A stretch of 64,000 nt of DNA. Source: Nepenthes gracilis (taxonomy: Eukaryota > Streptophyta > Magnoliopsida > Caryophyllales > Nepenthaceae). The notes beneath the pieces are model-generated. The model had not been told where the DNA came from and searched no databases. It saw only the letters and a list, made by a program, of their open reading frames with translations. Both the position numbers and the translations under genes were made by a program. Each line of letters opens with the position of its first letter. Positions within the stretch are counted from its first letter, which is position 1. Positions 26,001 through 34,000 of the stretch are shown here, one piece after another. The DNA lies in contig BSYO01000002.1 of assembly GCA_033239525.1 (NCBI GenBank), positions 28,688,068 through 28,752,067 of the forward strand. The letters are read 5' to 3'.

Positions 26001-29000
26001 TTAGATATTGGAATGATTTTGTTCTCATATCTACCTACTTGATAAACCGTATTCCTTCTCCTAATCTAGATAGCAAAACTCCCTTTTCCCCTCTTTCCAA
26101 TACTTCTCTTGACTATGATCATCTCAGACCCTTTAATTGTTTATGTTTTACTTCCACCATAAAACAAAACAGACAGAATTTTTTCCCTCAAGGAAGAATT
26201 TGCATCTTCCTGGGATACACTTTTGGAATGAAGGATATAAACTTCTAGATCTAAACACTCCCGTTTCTATCCAGAGATGTTACCTTACATGAAGTGATCT
26301 TTCCATACAAGAAAGATTTAGTCAAAACCCAAACGTGATACTGACATCTTCTCTGAAGTTGTTTCAGCTGATGTTGTTTCTAGCCCTCGTTCTTTTGATG
26401 ATTATTCAGGAAAAGTTCACCCATCTACTCCACCCTTGAGAAGGTCCCCAAGAACCAGAAGGCCACCGCCACATCTATGCCAAAAAGGCACTGTGCAACA
26501 AATGCCTTCACAATCTAATTCAACATCTACGGCTAAACAAAATGCTTCTGCTCCTGTTAATCCCCTTGCTTCTTTTTGGTCTCATGATAAAGTTACTCCT
26601 CAGCATAAAACTTTTTCCATTTCTCTTCTTACTCAGCAAGAAATCTACACATAGAAAGAAGCCATATCGAAGACTGGTGCAAAGCTATGGATGATGAAAT
26701 TACAACCCTAAAATCTTAAAATAAATAGAAACGTTTTGATTTGCATCAAAACAAGAAGGCCATTGTGTGCAAATGGATGTACAAGATTAAGAAAAAATCG
26801 TAAGGATCCATTAAAAATACAAAGCAAGACTTACAGACGAAGGATATAAACAACAAGAGGGAATTGATTATCCTAAAAAAATTTCTCCTATTGTAAAACT
26901 AAAGATTGAAGATTGTTTTGACTCTTGCTACTATAAAAGGGTGAAGCCTTTTTCAATTTGATGCCAATAATGCTTTTCTTCATTGTGATCTAACAGAAGA
27001 AATGTATGTGAAAATTTTCCTAGGATTTTCAAACTCTCATCAATCAAAGGTCTGGCAGATTGAAAAGAGTCTATATGAACTAAAGCAAGCCTATCATTAG
27101 TGGTATGCCAGGTTTTTCTCTGCTTTAACTGGATATAATTTTCATCTTTCTAAAGCTGATTATAGCTTGTTTACAAAGCATTCTGGAACTTATTTTAGTG
27201 CATTATTGGTATATGTTGATAATTTTTTTTTTTTTTGGTAAGTGGTATATATTGATGATATAATTATTGCATCCAATGACCCAGATATTGTTTCTCTCCT
27301 TGAGAATTTTTTAAACTCCAAATTCATGATTAAGGATTTGGGGTCTCTAAAGTGTTTCCTTGGCTCGGAAGTTGCTTCTTCTATAACTTCTTTTATTGAT
27401 TATAGCTTGTTTACCAAGCATTCTAGAACTTCTTTTATTGCATTATTGTTATATGTTGATACAATTGTTGCATCAAATGATCCCGATGTTATTTCTCTCC
27501 TTGAGAATTTTTTGAACTCCAAATTCAAGATTAAGGATTTGGGGTCTCTAAAATATTTCCTTGGCTCAGAGGTTGCTCATAATCCTTCTATAACTTCTTT
27601 TATTGCATTATTGGCATATGCTGATAATATAATTGTTGCATCAAATGATCTTAATGTTGTTTCTATCATCAAGAATTTTTTGAAGTTTAAATTCAAGATT
27701 AAGGATTTCGGGTCTCTAATTATTTCCTTGGCTCAAAGATTGCTCGTAATCCTTCTAGAATTCATCTTTGTCAAAGAGAATATGCTTTGGATATTCTAGC
27801 CGATTCAGGACCTCTTGGTTGCAGAAGTTGCAAAATTCTGTTAGATCAAAATTTAAACTTTCGGAGGATGGAGAACTTTTATCAGATCCCACTGTGTGTA
27901 GAAGATTACTGGGCATGCTCTAATATCTGACTATTACAAGGCCTGATTTATGCTTTTTTGTGAATCTTCTCAGCCAGTTTGTGGATAGTCCAAGAACACC
28001 ACATCTTCATGTTGCATATGAGATACTTAAATACGTCAAACAGTCACCTGCTTAGGGGCTTCTCTTCCCTTCTGAATCTACACTGCAACTCAAAGCAATC
28101 TGGGACTCATATTGGGCTTCTTGCCTAGATACGAGAAGATCTATCACTGGATTTTGTATTTCTCTTGGCGATTTACCCAGTTCTCAGAAATCTAAGAAGC
28201 AGTCTATTTCCAGAAGCTCTTTTAAGCGTATAGGACCATGGCCTCTACTTTATGGATCATGTTCATTCTTGATGTTTTAGTTGTGTCACATATTCGGCCA
28301 ATTTCTTATAGTATGACAATCAAGTTGCTCTCCATATTGCAGCAAATCCAGTGTTTCATGAGAGAACTAGGCATATTGAGTTACATTGTCATCTAGTTTG
28401 AGATCAAATACAGGAAGGCATCATTATTTGTTTTTTTTTTTCTGTTAAATCATCTTCCCAGCTGACAGATTTTTTTATCAAGGCCTTGCCTTCATCTCAG
28501 TTTTACTATCTATTATCCAATATGAAAGTTATATGCATATACTTTCCATCTTGAAGGGAGTACTGAGCAATTAGACTTCTGCTTTTCTATTTTTCTGAAT
28601 ACTAAAGTATGCTTCAGTATTGTTGCTACCATTTTTATTCACATGCTTGATGGTGATTCATTGAGTGGTGGATCAGCATGGTTTACAAGAGATACAAGTA
28701 TGTTGTTAAATATATAACAAGACTGAAGGCTATACATCAGTGGAGCTCGGTATATTATGCTTCTGTTTTGTTTCCTTTGTCATTCATCTAGCACTGGCAG
28801 TGCAGGTATATGTTAATCTGGTAGATTTAGTTCCAAACTTGATTAGTCGAGTTGGCAATCCATGTGCAGCATATAGTGTGGGATGATTGGTTAATATTCA
28901 TGCACTAGGATCAATTGATTGTGCTTCCAATGCTGCATTTCAGACACCACTCGAGCTGGAACACCTTCTGATGATGAAGTTAAAAGAAAACACACTCATG

Positions 29001-30948
29001 CTGATGTGTGTTAGTTTAGTTTCTCTACAATGATATATTTCAGTTGGTTTCTCATGTGGTTTAGATTAGATGTAGTTACTTCCTAAGCAATGGTTGTAAA
29101 TTAATAAGGATCTAAACTGAGGGCAGCAGTATCGCCTTCAATTTTCTCTACTACACTTGTACATGTCAACAATATATCTGGTTTCTAATTGTGACCCATG
29201 CATTACAACCGCCTATGGGTAGTGGAGAGCACTATGGTTCACCAGATAGAGGTTCACGAGCCTTTATGGCTTTTTCAAGAGTATTTAGAACTCTTGTCTT
29301 TATCGATGGCATATCTTCATCAAACATTAAAGCATCAGACCCTAGTTTACCTATTGTTAATTTCACAATTTACACCCTTCAGTGTCTGGGAAAATATCTT
29401 GTTGGCATGAGCATACTCATTCACCCATGTCAGTTCATAGGCTTACAATGTCAATGTTTATGTTGACATTGCCCTCGACCATTTCAACCATGCCAATTTT
29501 GTGTCAAAGCAGCTTCCACCAAGGCACAACCATGCCCTCTGGTGCTTGTTAAATGGCCTATGCTACCCGCAATTCCACGAGCATCATGCCTTGTCGATAG
29601 CTTGAGTTTCGCATTGTTGCACCGAGCATATTTTTTGATGCCTTTTGTAGCCAATAATTAGCATGATTTAACAACTTGCATTAGGTAATGTGATGTACTC
29701 CATACACAAAAATCTTTCAAAGATTTTTTTCTCAGCAAAAAAAAAAAAATATTGGAAGAGATTCCAATTTATAGCAAATCTCGTTCGGAATTACCATATG
29801 AGCTCTACCTATTTTATATAGTTATGCACCTAGCACTCTCTAGTTACTTGTTTCCTTTCTCTTGTTTAAACTTTTTCAGTCACCACTGGTATTTGTCGAA
29901 CCTTTAAACAAGTGCATGGTATATGTGACTAGAATAAACATGTGCATCATAAGGGACACATCAAGATCAACGCGAGAGCTTGAGCGGGAGATTGGGAAAA
30001 TGCTCGTGTCGGCAAGCGCTTGAGCGATAGATTGGCAAAATACTCACGATTAACTAGTACATGTTTGGTGCTCAAGTGTAGATTGGCAATGCTCAACAAG
30101 AGTTCAACATACTTGTAGCATCATATTGGCGGAATGCTCACACTTAATGCACACTTAATGTGTTGGTCAAGCAGCAAATTGGCCTTGTGCCCACTTGGAA
30201 CTCGAGTGAAAGATTGAAAAAATAGTCACACACAACTAAAAAGGTCAAGAGGCAGATTGACAAAATGTTGGTGCTTGCTTGGCACTCTAGCTGCAAAGTG
30301 GTAAAATGCTTGCATTTGACCAACGCACAATTGGTGCTCAAGTAGTGAGACAGTTTTCCCATCATGTATGCCTTTGCAACTAGTTTGACTGGTCATGTGA
30401 ACCCCCTCTCACCCATGCCAGAACATTTATAAGCTTTAGAGAGATCATTCCCTTGGAGAAAATAACATCACCTTGAGAGAATTTATTTTCTTTGACGTAT
30501 TGCCTTTCAAGCTTCTTAATTTCTCTCACTTACGACATTGGAACACATTATCTTAATATGTTAGTCTTGAGAGTTTTGTTGATGGTAAGGTTGTCGGAGT
30601 TCTAATATCGTTGAACGAGTTCATTTGTGAAAATTCACGGGGAGAAAGCCAAAGGTTATGGCTCTACTGCAAGTGTGAAGATATGAAGAGTTTTTTAGTT
30701 AAGCACGAGTATGAGATTAGTTAGCTATGCGTCTAAACCACCAGCTATTAATTTACTTTTCTCTTACCCCATGTTTGGTTGGAGGGAATAAGGTGGGAAT
30801 AGAATTTCTATTCCATGAGAATAGAAATTCCTTCGTTTGGTTACAAATTTAGCCGGGAATAATTATTCCCTGGGAATTGTTATTCCCACAATTTGGGAAT
30901 TATTATTTCCACAATTTTTCACAAATATGGAAATAACAATTCCCACAA

Positions 30949-31036
<88 letters not shown>

Positions 31037-34000
31037 TTTATTATTATTATTAGGTATTATTATTATTATATATTATTATTACTACATTTTATTATTATTA
31101 TTATTATTATTACTATTTTCACATAATTCCTCATACTATTCAACAAACCAAATAATGGAATACCAATTCCCACCTTATTCTACTCTAACAACCAAATATG
31201 AGAATAACAATTTTAACTCTATTCTCATTCTATTTTATTCCCTGGAATAACTATTCTATTCTCATCTTATTCCATTCTAACAACCAAACGTACCGTTATT
31301 GTGAATTTTTTAGTTGGTAAGTGATAGCAAGGGTTTTTCTCATGAACAATGGGTTCTTGAGTTTTCCTTTTTTAAACAACATTATGTGGCATTTACATGC
31401 AAATTTATATTTCTACATGGGCTTGTATTTTTATTGGCTTTGAGACTTACTTTTGTCTTGTATGAACTTTCCATGTTTTCTAAGTGAAATTATGTTTTTG
31501 TGGTCAATAGTGTAATTTATAATCTGTTAATTTTTTTTTTTTTTTGGTAATGGAAAATATTTCAAGTAACCACATCTCAATTGGTCTTGTTGAATTAGTG
31601 TCTTCGGCAAGATACAAATATTCTAGTTCACAATACCATGGAATTTGTCTGGAGTCTTGCTTTTCCAATTTATTGCCTTAGGGTTCTTATTTGATGGTTA
31701 TCACGACCTATTTTTTAATGGTGTAAGTTGTTTTGCCACGGAATGCCAAAATAAGAGATTGTTAAGTCTTTTTGTAATTGACAAAGTTGTTTCAAAGGGC
31801 ATTTCAATCGAATTGTATATGTGTCATTAGTTTTAGGTCTTAGTGCCTTGGAAAATTTGTCTTGCGCTTGACCAATGTGCAATTGGTGCTTGAATAGTAA
31901 GTTGATTTTTTCCACCATGCATGCCTCTAAAGTTGTTTTGACCAGCCATTTTATGTATAAACCACCTCTTACCTACATTGGAACAGTATTGAATTTCAAA
32001 GAGAGCATTCCTTAAAGAAAATTACTTCACCTTGAGAATTCCATTGCCTTTGATGTATTGCCCTTCAAGCTTATGAATTTCTCTCACCCACAGCACATAA
32101 ATGCACAATCCGAGCCCATTAACGTACAAAGTTCCACTGGTGGTGAGGATTTCAAAGTTTTGGCTCCATTGAATGAGTTTATTCAATAAGATTCATAAGG
32201 AGAAAGCCAGAGGTTGTAATAAGTTGTAAGTGTGCAAATACGAAGAGTTCTTCAGACCGGTGGCATTTTTTTGCCTCTAAAATCATCCTTTTGGAATTTA
32301 ACACCTTTAAAAGCACCATTACCATTAGATTAGTCCACAATTAGGCAAATCATTGGAGATTATACCGGTGGCATCAAAAGAAGTTACAGATGTAATTTTT
32401 AGTGTCTCTCGGTATTGCTATCAATAGAATAGAAAGTTCTATACCTCAGCACATCAGGTCAAGGTTCCACTTTGCTGTGGCATTCTTTGTTCTATGTTGC
32501 CTATTTCCTACTATTGATCTCAACCATCATTGAAAAACATCTTTATCCATAGTTTTTCTGATATGGGTTCATTGTTTTGTAGCACCAATCCTATTTGTGC
32601 TGAACAGGTTGCATTTACTGGAAGTTCTGCTACTGGTAGTAAAATCATGTCTTCTGCTGCCCAATTGGTTAAGGTATGGTGTTGCAGGATGAGCTATTGA
32701 CCAGGTTTAGTGACGATCTTCACCCCGGTGTTGCTGCATGTCATTATCATTCTCACACAGCTTTGCTTTACAGCCTGTTACATTGGAACTTGGAGGGAAA
32801 AGTCCTATTATTGTGTTTGAAGATGTTGATCTGGACAAAGGTTAGTCTCATCAAAAAAAAGAACTGGGGTTCTGTACTATCTATAAATCATAAATTAGTG
32901 TCATACTAATGTTGACAAATTTGTGGCATATGGAGGTTCTGTAGAAAAAGTATTTGGTTTTCAGAGTATAACCTTCTAATCAGAGATGTCTCTTTTTTAT
33001 CATCCAACAGCTGCTGAGTGGACTGCCTTTGGGTGCTTCTGGACCAATGGCCAAATCTGCAGTGCAACGTCTTGTTTACTTGTGCATGTATGCTCTTTTT
33101 GCACTATGAAAGTGCAAGTAAACTATGAGTGATTTCCCCTCTGCTTTGTCTCTGCTAGCATCTGTGATTGAGCTCCTTGCTGCAAAAGTATTATCAGTTC
33201 AGTTTTACTAGGGGCATTTGTAATCGTTATTTCCAGGAAAGCATCTCAGCTGCGTTTTTAGATAGGCTGGTAAAATGGTGCAAAAACATAAAGATTTCTG
33301 ACCCATTGGAAGATGGATGCAAGCTTGGCCCAGTTGTTAGTAAAGGACAGGTATGTTGAACTTCACATTGTCTTTTTTAGTTTTTTCTGTATTCTGATTC
33401 ATTTAGCAGCCATGAACATTAATTAGCAACATTATACTACTTTCATTAACCTTGAAAGTTTTTGTAGTGCATTTGCATCCCTTTAAAATATTATAATGAT
33501 TCTTTTAGCAGCCATGAACATTAATTTAGCAACATCGTACTACTTGCATAGACCTTGAAATTTTTGTAGTGCTTCACTTCAAGTGGAATCCAGCTAACAT
33601 CATCTGCAACATTAGCATGATGATATTTAAGCCATCCTGTTTCCTTTGAAATTTTGCTGTACTTGGCATTACTGCTTACTAGCTCACCTGAGATTTAGGT
33701 TGCCTGTGGTTGTCGACGAGCACTTCTGGCTAACAATTGGTTAGGTTCATAAAAGTGGCTCCCACCGTCTTTCTCATTCTTGGTTTATTGGATGACATTC
33801 CAAAGCATAGTTGCTGAATGGCTTGTATTGCTATGGGTGTGTCTGCCCATGTTGATTCCATCCTTTGGGACTTGCTATAGATAGATGCCTGAGTATTGTG
33901 TCAGCTTTCTGAATTCCTGCATAGAGGACTTCTTCCTATGGATATATTTGACGGTGTTTGTCTCTTACCGCTGTTTTTTTCTCTGTTCCTTTTTAATGTT

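Noticed and set aside
29191..29466. Overlapping short frames in intron 6
   Set aside because: Two frames over the same stretch, no domain and no codon bias that would favour either.
29960..30360. CRISPR-like array
   Set aside because: Repeat units are degenerate with irregular spacing, in a plant intron. A decayed minisatellite is the better reading.
30837..31250. Frames with poly-Tyr or poly-Leu tracts
   Set aside because: They are readings of the (ATT)n microsatellite inside a MITE.
30308..32256. A complete LTR retrotransposon bounded by the duplicated 390-bp segments
   Set aside because: No gag-pol, primer site or TG...CA ends were found. Only a repeat pair is supported.
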